NCBI RefSeq assembly: GCF_028368975.1 | Contig: NZ_JAQNDM010000002.1 | Span: forward strand, 3,652,425 to 3,716,424 | Reading direction: 5' to 3' | Source of the DNA: Stigmatella ashevillena | GTDB taxonomy: Bacteria > Myxococcota > Myxococcia > Myxococcales > Myxococcaceae | DNA: 64,000 nt | In this document: in pieces, positions 1 through 8,780 of the stretch | How the letters are laid out: each line of letters opens with the position of its first letter | Position numbering within the stretch: position 1 is the first letter of the stretch | The notes under the pieces: model-generated | Databases searched by the model: none | What the model was told of the DNA's origin: nothing | What the model saw: only the letters and a program-made list of their open reading frames with translations | Position numbers and translations under genes: made by a program

Positions 1-2
1 CG

Positions 3-398
3 GGCGACATCGACACGGCGATGGTGATCCTCAAGACCCGGCGTGGCGCGCTCTGCCACATCGACAACAGCCGTCGCGCCGTCTACGGCTATGACCAGCG
101 GCTCGAGGTCTTCGGCTCGAAGGGCATGCTCCAGGCAGCCAACCCCCTGCCCACCACCGTCACCCGCTACACGCGCGAAGCGGTGCTCTCCGACAAGCCG
201 TACCACTTCTTCCTGGACCGCTACCCCGAGGCCTACCGCGCGGAGTTGGAGCACTTCCTCGACGTGGCGGCCGGCCGCGCCGAGCCGCTGGTGACAGGCC
301 GCGATGGCCGAGCAGCGCTGGTCCTGGCAGATGCCGCGCACCAGTCCTTGAAGCTTGGCAAGCCCATCGCGATTCCTCCCCAAGGGGAGAGGAATTAG
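3..398 (+). CDS. iolG: Inositol 2-dehydrogenase, C-terminal part (gene starts before the window)
   Basis: This is the last 131 residues of a Gfo/Idh/MocA-family NAD-dependent dehydrogenase. The reading frame is open to the left edge, so the Rossmann domain lies outside the window. The visible part carries the substrate-domain signature of inositol 2-dehydrogenases: an IDNSR segment, then AVYGYDQR, then EVFGSKGML. IolG oxidises myo-inositol to scyllo-inosose, the first step of the pathway whose later enzymes are encoded just downstream on the other strand. Its TAG stop overlaps the stop of the convergent transaldolase gene by two bases. The family assignment is firm; the choice of IolG over related inositol or sugar dehydrogenases rests on the motif and the iol neighbours. 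Confidence 0.88.
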   Translation, partial: GDIDTAMVILKTRRGALCHIDNSRRAVYGYDQRLEVFGSKGMLQAANPLPTTVTRYTREAVLSDKPYHFFLDRYPEAYRAELEHFLDVAAGRAEPLVTGRDGRAALVLADAAHQSLKLGKPIAIPPQGERN

Positions 399-1450
399 AG
401 CATCTGGTCTCGGACCCACTCCACGAGTTGTTGGTTTCCCCCTAGAAACTGCCGCAGCGTGTGGACCGACGCACCGTACGCCGCGAACGCCTCGGGGCGC
501 ATTCCCTCTTCGTCGTAGGCCCTCCGGAAGTCTGGGAGTTTGTGGTGGAGCGTCTCGACAACCCCGGGCGCCACCGGCACGGTCAACGTCTGACGCGGCG
601 TGAGGTCCGAGCCGTTGAACTGCTTCCACCACGCATAGGGGATGCTCTGAATGACTCCCTCCCCGATGAGCTCCGACCAGTGCAGGGAGTGGCGGTACGC
701 GGCTGAGAGCAGCGTGCTCCGAAACCTCCGCTGAAGGAAGAGCTGGTGCGCCTTCTTGAACACGGCGATCCCCGCCCAGTCCAAGCATCCAGGCTCGAGA
801 GGCACGGAGTCACGCTCCGCGACTCGCTTCATGTGGTCATCGACCCGGCCCACCATGATCGTCACGTAGGGGTGCAACCGCTCCCGGGAGAAGCCCTCCC
901 GGAGCGCCCGGTCGATCCCCCGCTCGAGCGCCTCCGCCGTGGCGAGGGCCTGCGAAACGGTGAAACTCACGGTCGCGTTGACGTTGATGCCTCGGGCCGT
1001 GAGTTCCTCCATCGCGGCGATGCCCTCCTTCGTCGAGGGACACTTGAGCGCGATGTTGGGCGCGAGCGCGGCGAGCGACAGGCCGTGCGCGATCATCCGC
1101 TCGGTGGATCGGTAGAGCTTCGGACTCACCTGCACAGAGAGGTAGCCTTGGCGGCCTCCCGTCCTGTCGTAGAGGGGCGCCAGGAGGGCGGCAGCCTCTT
1201 TCGCGACTGCCTCGATGAGCCTCCAGGCAGCGTCATCCTCTGTGTCAGCGGGATGCTCGCGCAGGAGCCGTTGGAGCACGGGGAGCCACTTCGCCGGGTC
1301 CGCACTCACGGCGGCGCCGACGATGACCGGGTTCGACGTGGCGCCGGACGCGCCATGGCCGATGGCCTCCGCCAGTTCCGGGAGCGCGCAGGAGTCACTC
1401 CAGAACTCGGTCCCCAGGGCGACGGTCTGCTGCATCCGAGATGCGGGCAC
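395..1450 (-). CDS. Transaldolase-family protein, last gene of the iol operon
   Basis: A 351-residue transaldolase-family aldolase. Near the N-terminus is the family's TSNPVIV segment, where transaldolases have TSNPT/S. In the middle is ALKCPSTKEG, matching the Schiff-base lysine strand (usually K-IPAT-EG), followed by NATVSFTV. Classical transaldolase moves a dihydroxyacetone unit between sugar phosphates in the cytoplasm. I prefer the GTG at 1448-1450 because a GGAGGAG Shine-Dalgarno lies about five bases upstream; the first ATG (1433-1435) is too far from it. The gene follows iolE after 40 bp and is probably co-transcribed. Myo-inositol clusters usually carry iolC (kinase) and iolJ (aldolase) for the lower pathway. 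An aldolase of this family here suggests an alternative lower branch, which is inference. The substrate cannot be read from the sequence. Confidence 0.8.
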   Translation of the reverse strand: MPASRMQQTVALGTEFWSDSCALPELAEAIGHGASGATSNPVIVGAAVSADPAKWLPVLQRLLREHPADTEDDAAWRLIEAVAKEAAALLAPLYDRTGGRQGYLSVQVSPKLYRSTERMIAHGLSLAALAPNIALKCPSTKEGIAAMEELTARGINVNATVSFTVSQALATAEALERGIDRALREGFSRERLHPYVTIMVGRVDDHMKRVAERDSVPLEPGCLDWAGIAVFKKAHQLFLQRRFRSTLLSAAYRHSLHWSELIGEGVIQSIPYAWWKQFNGSDLTPRQTLTVPVAPGVVETLHHKLPDFRRAYDEEGMRPEAFAAYGASVHTLRQFLGGNQQLVEWVRDQML

Positions 1451-1490
1451 GGCTCCTCCTTCCACGTGGCCAAGGGAACGCTGGCGCGGC

Positions 1491-2387
1491 TCAAACGCCA
1501 GCGATTTCTCGGATGTAGCGTCGGCCCATGAGGGCGTACATGAGGGGATTCGCCTTCCCGGGATCCTGCTCGGCTTCGACGATCCACCAGCCCGAGTACC
1601 CGAGCGTGGCCAGGTGCTCGAAGAGGGGCTTGAAGTCGATGCCCCCATCGCCCGGGACGGTGAACGCGCCGGCCCGGACCGCCGCCTCGAAGCTGAGCCG
1701 CTTCGTCCGCGCCTGCTCCACGACGGCCGGGCGGATGTTCTTCAGGTGGACGTGCGCGACGCGCGGCCCGTGGTCACGCAACACCGCGAGCGGATCCGCG
1801 CCCGCGAACGCAAGGTGTCCCGTGTCGAGCAGGAGCGAGAGCCCCTTCGTGCGCTCCATCAGCCGGTCCACGTCGCGCTGATCCTGGATCACCGTGCCCA
1901 TATGAGGATGGTAGGCCACCTTCATTCCCACGGCCGCAGCCCGCGAGGAGAGCCTGTCGAGGCCCTCATAGACGCGTTCCCAAGCGCTCGCATCCAGCAG
2001 GTCCGCGCCGGATGCAAAGCGCAGCGGCTTCGAGCCGTCCGAGTGGATGGCGCCCGTGCACTCGGCGACGATGACCACGCGGCTCCCCGCGGCCCGAAGC
2101 CGAGCCACATGCGCGTCGAAAGACGCCTCCTCTTCGGTGTAGGGCTTGGAGGCCAGGAACGTGCTGTGCCACCCAGAGGCGAGCTGCAGCCCGAATGTCT
2201 CCAGCAGCGCCCGGATCGAGGCACCATCCTGCGGAAACCGATGGCCCAACTCCGTGCCCACATAGCCCGCCTGACGCATCTCACTCAGGCACTGATCCAA
2301 CGTGATGGAAGCCCCGAGATCCCGAAAGTCATCGTTGCACCAGTTGATGGGCTGGGCGCCCACTGTCACCTCAAGACCCTTGCGCAT
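1491..2387 (-). CDS. iolE: Inosose dehydratase
   Basis: 298 residues, a TIM-barrel protein of the xylose isomerase-like/AP endonuclease 2 superfamily. It dehydrates scyllo-inosose to 3D-trihydroxycyclohexane-1,2-dione, the second step of inositol breakdown. Family landmarks are the N-terminal PINWCNDD strand, WHSTFL, AYHPHMGT, LLLDTGHLAF, HVHLKN and the C-terminal WWIVEAEQD. The Asp, His and Glu residues in these are the expected divalent-metal ligands. The ATG at 2385-2387 is preceded by GGAGGAG with good spacing; the open frame extends further upstream but that part has no coding character. It lies 23 bp after iolD and 40 bp before the transaldolase gene. Length and motifs are normal for IolE. 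Confidence 0.93.
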   Translation of the reverse strand: MRKGLEVTVGAQPINWCNDDFRDLGASITLDQCLSEMRQAGYVGTELGHRFPQDGASIRALLETFGLQLASGWHSTFLASKPYTEEEASFDAHVARLRAAGSRVVIVAECTGAIHSDGSKPLRFASGADLLDASAWERVYEGLDRLSSRAAAVGMKVAYHPHMGTVIQDQRDVDRLMERTKGLSLLLDTGHLAFAGADPLAVLRDHGPRVAHVHLKNIRPAVVEQARTKRLSFEAAVRAGAFTVPGDGGIDFKPLFEHLATLGYSGWWIVEAEQDPGKANPLMYALMGRRYIREIAGV

Positions 2388-2410
2388 GGCCTCTCCTCCC
2401 GGGCACGGTG

Positions 2411-4264
2411 CTAGTAATAGAGCCGCTGTTTCTTCTTCGCCTCCTCGTACGCCGCGCGTTTCTCTCGCACCGACGAGCAGGGGCTCACTTCCGCGATGGG
2501 GACGTCCCACCAGGAGGTGCCAGGCAGGCCGGGGCTGGCTTCGAGCGGGATGTAGATGAGGCAACTCGTCGTGACGGTCCGCGCTTCACGGAGCGCAGCG
2601 GAGAGCTCCGAGGCGGTCGTCGCGGTGAAGGTCCGCGCGCCCAGGCTCTGGGCGTTCTGGACGAAATCGACGGCGAGCGGCTCCCCTTCCAGGCGATCTC
2701 CCTTCCTCGCGCGGAACTCGTTGCCAAAACTTCGGCTCCCCGAGCCACGCTGGAGGTTGTGGATGCACTGGTAGCCGTGGTTGTCGAGGAGGACGACGGT
2801 GATCTTCGCCCCCTCCTGAATCGACGTCAGCAGTTCCTGACTCAGCATGAGGTAGCTGCCATCTCCCAGCAACGCGTAGACCTCGCGCTGGGGATGGGCG
2901 AGCTTGACACCGAGTGCGCCAGCCACCTCATAGCCCATGCACGAATACCCATATTCCGAGTGGTAATCATCCGCCTCCTTCGAGCGCCAGAGCTTGTGGA
3001 TGTCACCGGGGATGCCGCCCGCGGCATGGACGACGGTGGAGCCCGGCCCGGCCTCGTCATTGAGGACGCGAATGACCTCGGCCTGCGTGAGTTTTCCATC
3101 CGGTGAGCGTGTCAGCTCTTCCCGTGTCTTCGCCCACGCCTCGCGGGCCGCGCGGACCTCGGCGCCATACGCCGACGGGATGAGCCATCCTTCCAGTGCC
3201 TTCGTGAGCTCTTCGAGCGCCAGCCTCGCGTCCCCAACGAGCGGCAAGGCCCCGTGCTTGGCGGCATCGAACGCGCTCACGTTGATGGCGATGAAGCGAA
3301 CCCCCTCCCCTTGGAACTGGGTCTTGGAGGCCGTCGTGAAGTCCGACAAGCGCGTGCCGATGGTAAGGACGACATCCGCGTCATGGGCGATGCGGTTGGC
3401 GGCCCCTGTGCCTGTCACCCCCACGGCCCCAAGACAGGCCCCGTGGGCATCCGGCAAAGCGCCCATGCCCGCCTGGGTGACCCCCACGGGAATACCGGTG
3501 ACATCGGCGAAGCGCCGGAGCGCCTCTTCGGCCGCGGCGTAGTGGACCCCTCCGCCCACGATGCAGAACGGGCGGCGGGCTTGCCGCAGGAGCGCCGCGG
3601 CCTCCACGAGACGCTCCCGGGCACACGGCCGGCGTTCGATGACGTGGACCCGTTCCTGGAGGAAGTGAGCCGGACAGTCGAAGGCCTCGGCTTGCACATC
3701 CTGGGGAAGGCACAGGGTCACCGCTCCGGTCTCGGCCGGATCGGCGAGCACCCGCATCGCCTCGGGCAGTGCGGACAGGATCTGCTCAGGCCGCTGGATG
3801 CGATCCCAGTACCGCGACACGGGCCGGAAGCAGTCGTTGACGCTCACGTCCATCGAGTGGGGAAACTCGAGCTGTTGCAGCACCGGTTGGGGCGCGCGGT
3901 TCGCGAAAATGTCCCCTGGCAGCAGCAGGACGGGGAGGCGGTTGATGGTGGCTGTGGCCGCGCCCGTCACCATGTTGGTGGCACCTGGCCCGATGGAGCT
4001 GGTGCAGGCGAAGGCCGACAGCCGCCGCCGGGCCTTCGCATAGGCGATGGCGGCGTGGACCATGCCCTGCTCGTTCTTGGGTTGGAAGAAGGGCAGCCCT
4101 TCATGCTCCTCGAGGGCCTGACCCAGCCCCGTCACATTGCCGTGGCCGAAGATGCCAAAAACGCCCCGGAAGAACCGTTGCACCTCGCCATCCCTCGAGA
4201 CGCGCTGAGCGTCGAGGAACCGGACGACCGCCTGCGCCAGGGTGACTCGGACGGCTCGAACCAT
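2411..4264 (-). CDS. iolD: 3D-(3,5/4)-trihydroxycyclohexane-1,2-dione hydrolase
   Basis: 617 residues, a thiamine-diphosphate enzyme of the acetolactate synthase type. It hydrolyses the cyclic dione made by IolE to open the inositol ring. The N-terminal Pyr domain has the FGHGNVTGLGQALEE segment with the catalytic glutamate. The central domain contains GTRLSDFTT. The C-terminal PP domain has GDGSYLMLSQELLTS followed by DNHGYQC, the GDG...N Mg-ThDP motif. The frame is open further upstream, but the ATG at 4262-4264 directly follows the iolB stop by one base and has an AAGGG Shine-Dalgarno. The second gene of the operon, with normal length and a very clear family assignment. Confidence 0.95.
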   Translation of the reverse strand: MVRAVRVTLAQAVVRFLDAQRVSRDGEVQRFFRGVFGIFGHGNVTGLGQALEEHEGLPFFQPKNEQGMVHAAIAYAKARRRLSAFACTSSIGPGATNMVTGAATATINRLPVLLLPGDIFANRAPQPVLQQLEFPHSMDVSVNDCFRPVSRYWDRIQRPEQILSALPEAMRVLADPAETGAVTLCLPQDVQAEAFDCPAHFLQERVHVIERRPCARERLVEAAALLRQARRPFCIVGGGVHYAAAEEALRRFADVTGIPVGVTQAGMGALPDAHGACLGAVGVTGTGAANRIAHDADVVLTIGTRLSDFTTASKTQFQGEGVRFIAINVSAFDAAKHGALPLVGDARLALEELTKALEGWLIPSAYGAEVRAAREAWAKTREELTRSPDGKLTQAEVIRVLNDEAGPGSTVVHAAGGIPGDIHKLWRSKEADDYHSEYGYSCMGYEVAGALGVKLAHPQREVYALLGDGSYLMLSQELLTSIQEGAKITVVLLDNHGYQCIHNLQRGSGSRSFGNEFRARKGDRLEGEPLAVDFVQNAQSLGARTFTATTASELSAALREARTVTTSCLIYIPLEASPGLPGTSWWDVPIAEVSPCSSVREKRAAYEEAKKKQRLYY

Positions 4265-4265
4265 G

Positions 4266-5102
4266 TCACTGCCCTTTCGTGCTGCCCGGTTTCCACCCCT
4301 GATGCTGGGCGTCGAGCACCCATCGGTGCTCCTCGGTGAACTCGAATCCACGATAGGGATTGCCCGGCTGGTGCCGCACCACCCAGAGGTAATACATGCC
4401 GTAGCCGGGCGCGGAGACTTGAGGGTGATCGATTCCCCCCAGGATCTTCACCGTGTCGTACTGCTTCACTTTGTGGACGTCGTCACCCAGCTCGGCGTGG
4501 CCGTAGCCCTGGGGGAGCGTGAAGCGGTAGTGGTAGAGTTCCGTCTGGGGGTGGTGGTGCGGCGGATAGCTGGACCAGCGCCCAGGGGAGTTGATGACCT
4601 CGCCGACGACGAAGGCCCCCTCGGGGCGGTGGGTCATGTCGAAGGCCAGCCGCACCGTCCGCACCGCCGCGTCCTGGACGAGCCCCTTGCCCCGCAGCTC
4701 ATCCTGGATGTCCCGAGGCAAGAAGATGCGGGGCGCGAAGGCGTTCGGGTTCGTCGCGGACACCACGGCCCATTCGACCTCCGCGCTCGAAGCCTCGATC
4801 CGGACGTGCGCGCCCACCGGCGCGTGGACCACCGTCGGCGCCTCGTCGAAGAGCGAGGCGCGCGACACGGATGCCCGGGCGCCCTCGAGTTCCACCTCCG
4901 CCTGACCCGACAGGAGGACCCAGGCCGTCTCCTTGGCCGTCCGATGGCTGAGGGACTCACCGCGCCCCATCCGGTGGATGCCGAAATCAAGGCCCGTATC
5001 CAGCTCGGCCTCTCCCTCTCGCGTCACCCAAGTGAGGCCTCTCGGGAAGCCTCGTCGGTGACGCGCGATGAGCGCTGCACTCGCGTGGTTGCTGTCAGCC
5101 AT
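4266..5102 (-). CDS. iolB: 5-deoxy-glucuronate isomerase
   Basis: 278 residues, a double cupin (KduI/IolB family). It isomerises 5-deoxy-glucuronate to 2-deoxy-5-keto-gluconate in the third isomer-forming stage of inositol catabolism. The signature is SSYPPHHHP followed by TELYHYRF, with the histidines and glutamate that bind the metal, then PQGYGHAEL and DHPQVSAPGYGMYYLW. I chose the ATG at 5100-5102 because GGGAGGGGG sits immediately upstream; eight further codons to 5126 are open but lack a ribosome site. It is the first gene of the leftward operon, with one base between its stop and the iolD start. No iolC, iolA or transporter gene lies in the window, so they may be to the left of iolG or elsewhere. 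Confidence 0.94.
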   Translation of the reverse strand: MADSNHASAALIARHRRGFPRGLTWVTREGEAELDTGLDFGIHRMGRGESLSHRTAKETAWVLLSGQAEVELEGARASVSRASLFDEAPTVVHAPVGAHVRIEASSAEVEWAVVSATNPNAFAPRIFLPRDIQDELRGKGLVQDAAVRTVRLAFDMTHRPEGAFVVGEVINSPGRWSSYPPHHHPQTELYHYRFTLPQGYGHAELGDDVHKVKQYDTVKILGGIDHPQVSAPGYGMYYLWVVRHQPGNPYRGFEFTEEHRWVLDAQHQGWKPGSTKGQ

Positions 5103-5249
5103 TCCCCCTCCCGGCAGGTTGCACACACCGAATTCCAGGGAACGCTACCACGCCCGCCACGCGCCTTGAGAGCGCGCGGGCAGGAGGTCAGGCAAGGACC
5201 GTGGTCCAGCAGACAGAAGGCTCCGGACAGGACATCGAAGAGCTCGACA

Positions 5250-5301
5250 TGACGTGTCAAAACGGGCGGCGAACAGGTCCACCGAGAGAACTGACACGTC
5301 G
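5250..5301. promoter_or_regulatory. Candidate paired operator upstream of iolB
   Basis: The 333-bp gap between iolB and the deaminase lipoprotein contains TGACGTGTCA at 5250-5259 and TGACACGTCG at 5292-5301. They are inverted copies of each other (9 of 10 positions), and the first is itself a TGAC/GTCA dyad. Their centres are 42 bp apart, about four helical turns, as expected for two dimers on one DNA face. No regulator gene is adjacent. They could serve the leftward iol operon or the rightward gene. I see no clear -35/-10 or -24/-12 promoter. Nothing else recognisable lies in the gap. Confidence 0.4.
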
Positions 5302-5435
5302 GCCAGGCCCCGTGCCACCATGGCCGTGAGGGCGCGCGCCTGGGAAGCCCCCCGGCCCCTCGGCGGGCACCGTCCTTGCTACGCGCAGGCGCGGTTCCCA
5401 CCGACGGGACACGCCTAACTCTTCCGAGGACACTC

Positions 5436-6887
5436 ATGCGAAAGATCCTGCTTGGATTGATGCTCACCCTGACGTCCGCCTGCGCCACCCTGTCAGGGGC
5501 TCCCGGCACCAGCCATGAAGCCATCACCCAGCGCCATTTCGCCTCCCTGCTGTCAGGGGGCGAGCCGAAGACGGCCGAACTGAGCCTGTTCCTGAACAAG
5601 ATGCCCAAGGGGGCAGACCTGCACCACCACTACTCGGGCGCCATCTATGCCGAGCAGTACTTGGAGTGGGTGGACACGCAGGGCTACTGCGTGAACAAGG
5701 CCACCTCCAAAATCCAGCATCAGCGGCCCACTCCGCCGGACTGCGTCAGCGGCAAGGACCTGGCGGCGGATGACAATGCCTACCGCGACTTGCTGCAGCG
5801 CTGGTCCACCAAGGACTTCAACAACCATGGTGCGGTGAAGCCCCCTCCGGACCTCCAGTTCTTCAACACCTTCATGTACTTCGATGACGTGGCGTCCACC
5901 AACACCCGCGAAGGGCTACAGACGCTGAAGCAGCGCGCGATCGCCGAGCACGTGGGCTACATCGAGACCATCTTCCAACTGACCACGGGCACGCAGGACG
6001 ACGCGTTTGACCGAGACATCGCGGCGGCGGGCCTCGACGGCGAGAAGCTGCAGGCGCGGATGGCGGCACAACTGGCGAAGCTGGACGCCAGCGCTGGCTT
6101 CAACCAGGGCGTCCAGCAGTACATCGCCTATGTGCAGGACAGCAGCCAGGGCATCGACGATGAGAACTTCACGATGCGCTACCAGGCCTACGTGCTGCGC
6201 GCGCTCTCCCCATCGCTGGTGTTCTCGCAGGCCGCAGCTGCCTTCAAGATCGCGGCACAGGAGCCGCGTGTGGTGGCAATCAACCTCGTGGGCGCCGAGA
6301 ACGGAGCGGTCTCGATGCGCGACTACAGTCTGCACATGCAGATGTTCAAGTTCCTGAAGGCCCGGTATCCGGACATCAAGTTGGCGCTGCATGCCGGAGA
6401 GCTGGCCTTGGGCATGGTGCCGCCAGAGGGCTTGAAGTTTCACATCGCCGAGGCGCTCGGAGTGGCCGGGGCCAACCGCATCGGCCATGGCGTGGACATC
6501 ATGCACGAGAGCAACGCGCAGCAGACCCTGGAAACCCTGCGCGAACTCAACATCCCGATTGAAGTGAACCTCACCAGCAACGCGTTCATCCTGGGCATCC
6601 AGGGCAGCGCGCACCCGGTCGAGCTGTACCGCAAGTACGGCGTTCCGTTCGTCATCTGCACCGACGACTCCGGCGTCACCCGCCACACGCTGTCGAACGA
6701 GTACATGCTGTTCGCCAGCCGCTACCAGCCCACCTACGCGGAGGTGAAGAAGCTGTCCTACGACAGCCTGCGCTACGCCTTCCTGCCCGATCAGGACAAG
6801 CAGCGCCTGACGGCGCAACTCGATGCCCGGTTCGCGAAGTTCGAGGCCGACATCGCCGCCTTGGCAGCGCGCGCCGTCCGCAAGTAA
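5436..6887 (+). CDS. ADGF/adenosine deaminase-family lipoprotein
   Basis: 483 residues. Residues 1-16 form a lipoprotein signal ending in a TSAC lipobox, so the protein is likely anchored in the cell envelope. The rest is a metal-dependent amidohydrolase of the adenosine deaminase/ADGF type. It shows KGADLHHHYSGA (zinc histidines, residues 58-69), LALHAGEL, RIGHGVDIMHE, NLTSNAFILG and the catalytic CTDDSGV. The family hydrolyses adenosine or deoxyadenosine to inosine and ammonia; an exported version would act on extracellular nucleosides. The ATG at 5436 has a GAGGA site five bases upstream. It stands alone, downstream of the inositol region, with a gene remnant after it. Purine substrate preference cannot be read from the sequence. 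Very similar lipoproteins are common in Xanthomonadaceae as far as I recall, so transfer is possible. Confidence 0.85.
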   Translation: MRKILLGLMLTLTSACATLSGAPGTSHEAITQRHFASLLSGGEPKTAELSLFLNKMPKGADLHHHYSGAIYAEQYLEWVDTQGYCVNKATSKIQHQRPTPPDCVSGKDLAADDNAYRDLLQRWSTKDFNNHGAVKPPPDLQFFNTFMYFDDVASTNTREGLQTLKQRAIAEHVGYIETIFQLTTGTQDDAFDRDIAAAGLDGEKLQARMAAQLAKLDASAGFNQGVQQYIAYVQDSSQGIDDENFTMRYQAYVLRALSPSLVFSQAAAAFKIAAQEPRVVAINLVGAENGAVSMRDYSLHMQMFKFLKARYPDIKLALHAGELALGMVPPEGLKFHIAEALGVAGANRIGHGVDIMHESNAQQTLETLRELNIPIEVNLTSNAFILGIQGSAHPVELYRKYGVPFVICTDDSGVTRHTLSNEYMLFASRYQPTYAEVKKLSYDSLRYAFLPDQDKQRLTAQLDARFAKFEADIAALAARAVRK

Positions 6888-6907
6888 GCGTTCTTCACAA
6901 AAATTAG

Positions 6908-7039
6908 GTCCGAGAAGAGCTTGAGGAACGGCTCGCGGAGTATCGAGTCGTTGACGAGCCGTACCACCTGCTGGAAGAGGAAGGTGCGGATCAACTTCTC
7001 AAGAACTCCAGGCAGTTGGAATTGAGCCGACGCGCATAA
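6908..7039 (+). pseudogene. Possible gene remnant in the gap before the toxin gene
   Basis: The 433-bp gap 6888-7320 has no intact gene. A 44-codon stretch right after an in-frame TAG reads as a charged, helical peptide (REELEERLAEYRV, then YHLLEEEGADQLLKN) and ends at TAA. Amino-acid composition and codon choice look coding, but there is no start codon or ribosome site, and the reverse strand is open as well. I cannot name the family. It may be the tail of a deleted gene. The rest of the gap shows nothing I recognise apart from the Shine-Dalgarno of the next gene. Confidence 0.25.
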
Positions 7040-7320
7040 GAAAGATCGGGACACTGTTGACGGGCGTGTTCCCCTTCTTCGTTTCCGCCTTCGCCTCTGC
7101 CTCAGACGCCGGGCTCGTCTCTTGTGGCTTCGGCTCTGCCCCCGCTTGAGGGACTTCGCAGAGGCGCATCACCGTGAGCGATGGAAGCTCGCGCTTTCCA
7201 ATCCGCCCTTTGGCCACAAGTCCTCCGTCACCGTCATTTCGCCGCAAACTGCGCCACGAGTGCGAGGTACACTCGGGTCGTGCTCCCGGCGCGAGGGGGC
7301 CAAGGCCAGGAGGCTCCCCC

Positions 7321-8766
7321 ATGCAGCGCGCGGCGGTTGTGCTGCTGTTCGTGTTCCTCTCAGGGTGCGGCACCGCAACGAGGAGCGTCGTCCGCTTGGA
7401 CACAGGCCAGGGCGACCCTCTCGTCCACACTCCGCGTCGCGACGTGGAGCCGACGGCGGTGAACGAAAAAGAGTTCAAGAAGGCCGTCGCACAACAAGCC
7501 CCCTCCGTACCGGACGTGGAGCGTCCCCTGGAATACGCCGGGCGGCTGTTCAGACTGCCCGAGCGAAGCGGCTGGTACCGCTACGAGGGCAGGAGCCAGC
7601 GCCTCATGGCCTCGGCACCGGGGAGCACCGGGAACCTGCGCCTGTTGCCCCAGGAAGAGGAACTGAAGCGCCGCTACCTGCGGTGGTGCGAGCAAGGGTG
7701 GGGAGGTGGAGACTGCCTGCGCCTGCTGATGGACAAGCCCTTCCTGGATGGAGATGCCAAGTACGCGCTGGCCATGGCGATTGCTCACACCAAGGTACTG
7801 GGGGCCATGAAGGAGGAACTCGCCCGAATGGTCAGCCCCCAGGCGGTGGTGGCCACGGTTGTCGGTGGCCTGACCCTGTACGCGATCTTGCTCGCACTGC
7901 CCGAGCCGGTGAGCAAGGGCATCGCCGCGCTGATGACGCTGGGAGCCATCGCCTACCTGGGCTGGGACACGGTATGGCGCCTGATGGATGGGTGGCGGGT
8001 GCTGATGGAGGAAGTGGATCAGGCCACCACCTTCGACGGCATCTATGCCTCCGGAGAGAAGTTTGGAGACACGATGGGTGAAAAGGCGGCACGCGCCTTC
8101 GTCATGCTAGGCATGGTGGCCCTGGGGAACACGACGGCAGGGATGGCGGCAACGCTGCCGAAGTTGCCGGGAGCCGGGCAGGCCGCGATGGTGGCCGAGA
8201 CGCAGTTGAACATCCGCTGGACGGCCCCAGCGCTGGCTCAAGTGGAGTCGGTTGCTATCACTGCCGAGGGCGTCACCCTCGCACTGGCCCCCAACACAGT
8301 CGCCATGGCGGCGCGCGACAGCGCAGGCGGCAAGGCTGGCGCGAAGGCACCGCCACCTGGCTCCGGTGGCCCAGGGAAATGGGTCCAGGCGGACGAGTAT
8401 ATGCCCGAGCAGTCGCGCCGCTATCAGGCTCAGGTGACGGGTGCACCCGAAGGCACTGCCTACCGCGTCAAGTGGGGCAACAAGGAGGTGGACTTTGACG
8501 GTTTCGACCAGGGGGTGCTGCTTGAGGCCAAGGGCACCGGCTACGCGAAGTGGGTCGATAATAAGGAACTGAACTTCGTCGAGTTCTTCGAGGGGCGCAA
8601 CCAAATGCTCGAGCAGGCGAGGCGCCAGTTCAAAGCCGCCAACGGAACGCCCATACGGTGGATCATCGCTGAGGAGAAACTCGCAAGTGCACTCAAGAAG
8701 ATGTTCAGAGAAGCACGCCTCTCGATTGAGGTCGTCCATATTCCCCCTGCAACCCCGGCTCGGTGA
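7321..8766 (+). CDS. SitA-like polymorphic toxin: lipoprotein with Tox-REase-5-like nuclease C-terminus
   Basis: 481 residues. Residues 1-16 are a lipoprotein signal (LFVFLSGCG lipobox), and AGGAGG precedes the ATG by seven bases. Residues about 100-165 contain an RRYLRWCEQGWGGGDCL segment typical of myxobacterial toxin lipoproteins. At about 170-290 come hydrophobic helices (VVGGLTLYAILLALPEPVS, then AIAYLGWDTVW). After a Gly/Pro linker near 345, the last 110 residues resemble the Tox-REase-5 restriction-endonuclease-fold toxin: VDFDGFDQG, LLEAKGTGYAKWV, then RQFKAANGTPIRWIIAEE. In the fold the D and the E-A-K form the metal site. In Myxococcus xanthus, SitA lipoproteins pass between kin by TraA/TraB outer-membrane exchange and kill cells lacking the partner immunity protein. 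The immunity gene follows directly. Delivery by outer-membrane exchange is inferred from family resemblance. Confidence 0.82.
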   Translation: MQRAAVVLLFVFLSGCGTATRSVVRLDTGQGDPLVHTPRRDVEPTAVNEKEFKKAVAQQAPSVPDVERPLEYAGRLFRLPERSGWYRYEGRSQRLMASAPGSTGNLRLLPQEEELKRRYLRWCEQGWGGGDCLRLLMDKPFLDGDAKYALAMAIAHTKVLGAMKEELARMVSPQAVVATVVGGLTLYAILLALPEPVSKGIAALMTLGAIAYLGWDTVWRLMDGWRVLMEEVDQATTFDGIYASGEKFGDTMGEKAARAFVMLGMVALGNTTAGMAATLPKLPGAGQAAMVAETQLNIRWTAPALAQVESVAITAEGVTLALAPNTVAMAARDSAGGKAGAKAPPPGSGGPGKWVQADEYMPEQSRRYQAQVTGAPEGTAYRVKWGNKEVDFDGFDQGVLLEAKGTGYAKWVDNKELNFVEFFEGRNQMLEQARRQFKAANGTPIRWIIAEEKLASALKKMFREARLSIEVVHIPPATPAR

Positions 8767-8780
8767 GGAGTAGCCGTGCG

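Noticed and set aside
1451-1648. N-terminal extension of the transaldolase frame
   Set aside because: These codons overlap iolE in another frame and lack coding character; a GTG with a strong ribosome site lies at 1450.
5103-5608. A leftward frame across the iolB upstream region
   Set aside because: It overlaps the iolB start and the deaminase lipoprotein signal, has no domain and no ribosome site.
6999-7478. A leftward 159-codon frame before the toxin gene
   Set aside because: It runs antisense into the toxin lipoprotein signal and has low-complexity Ser, Pro and Arg composition.
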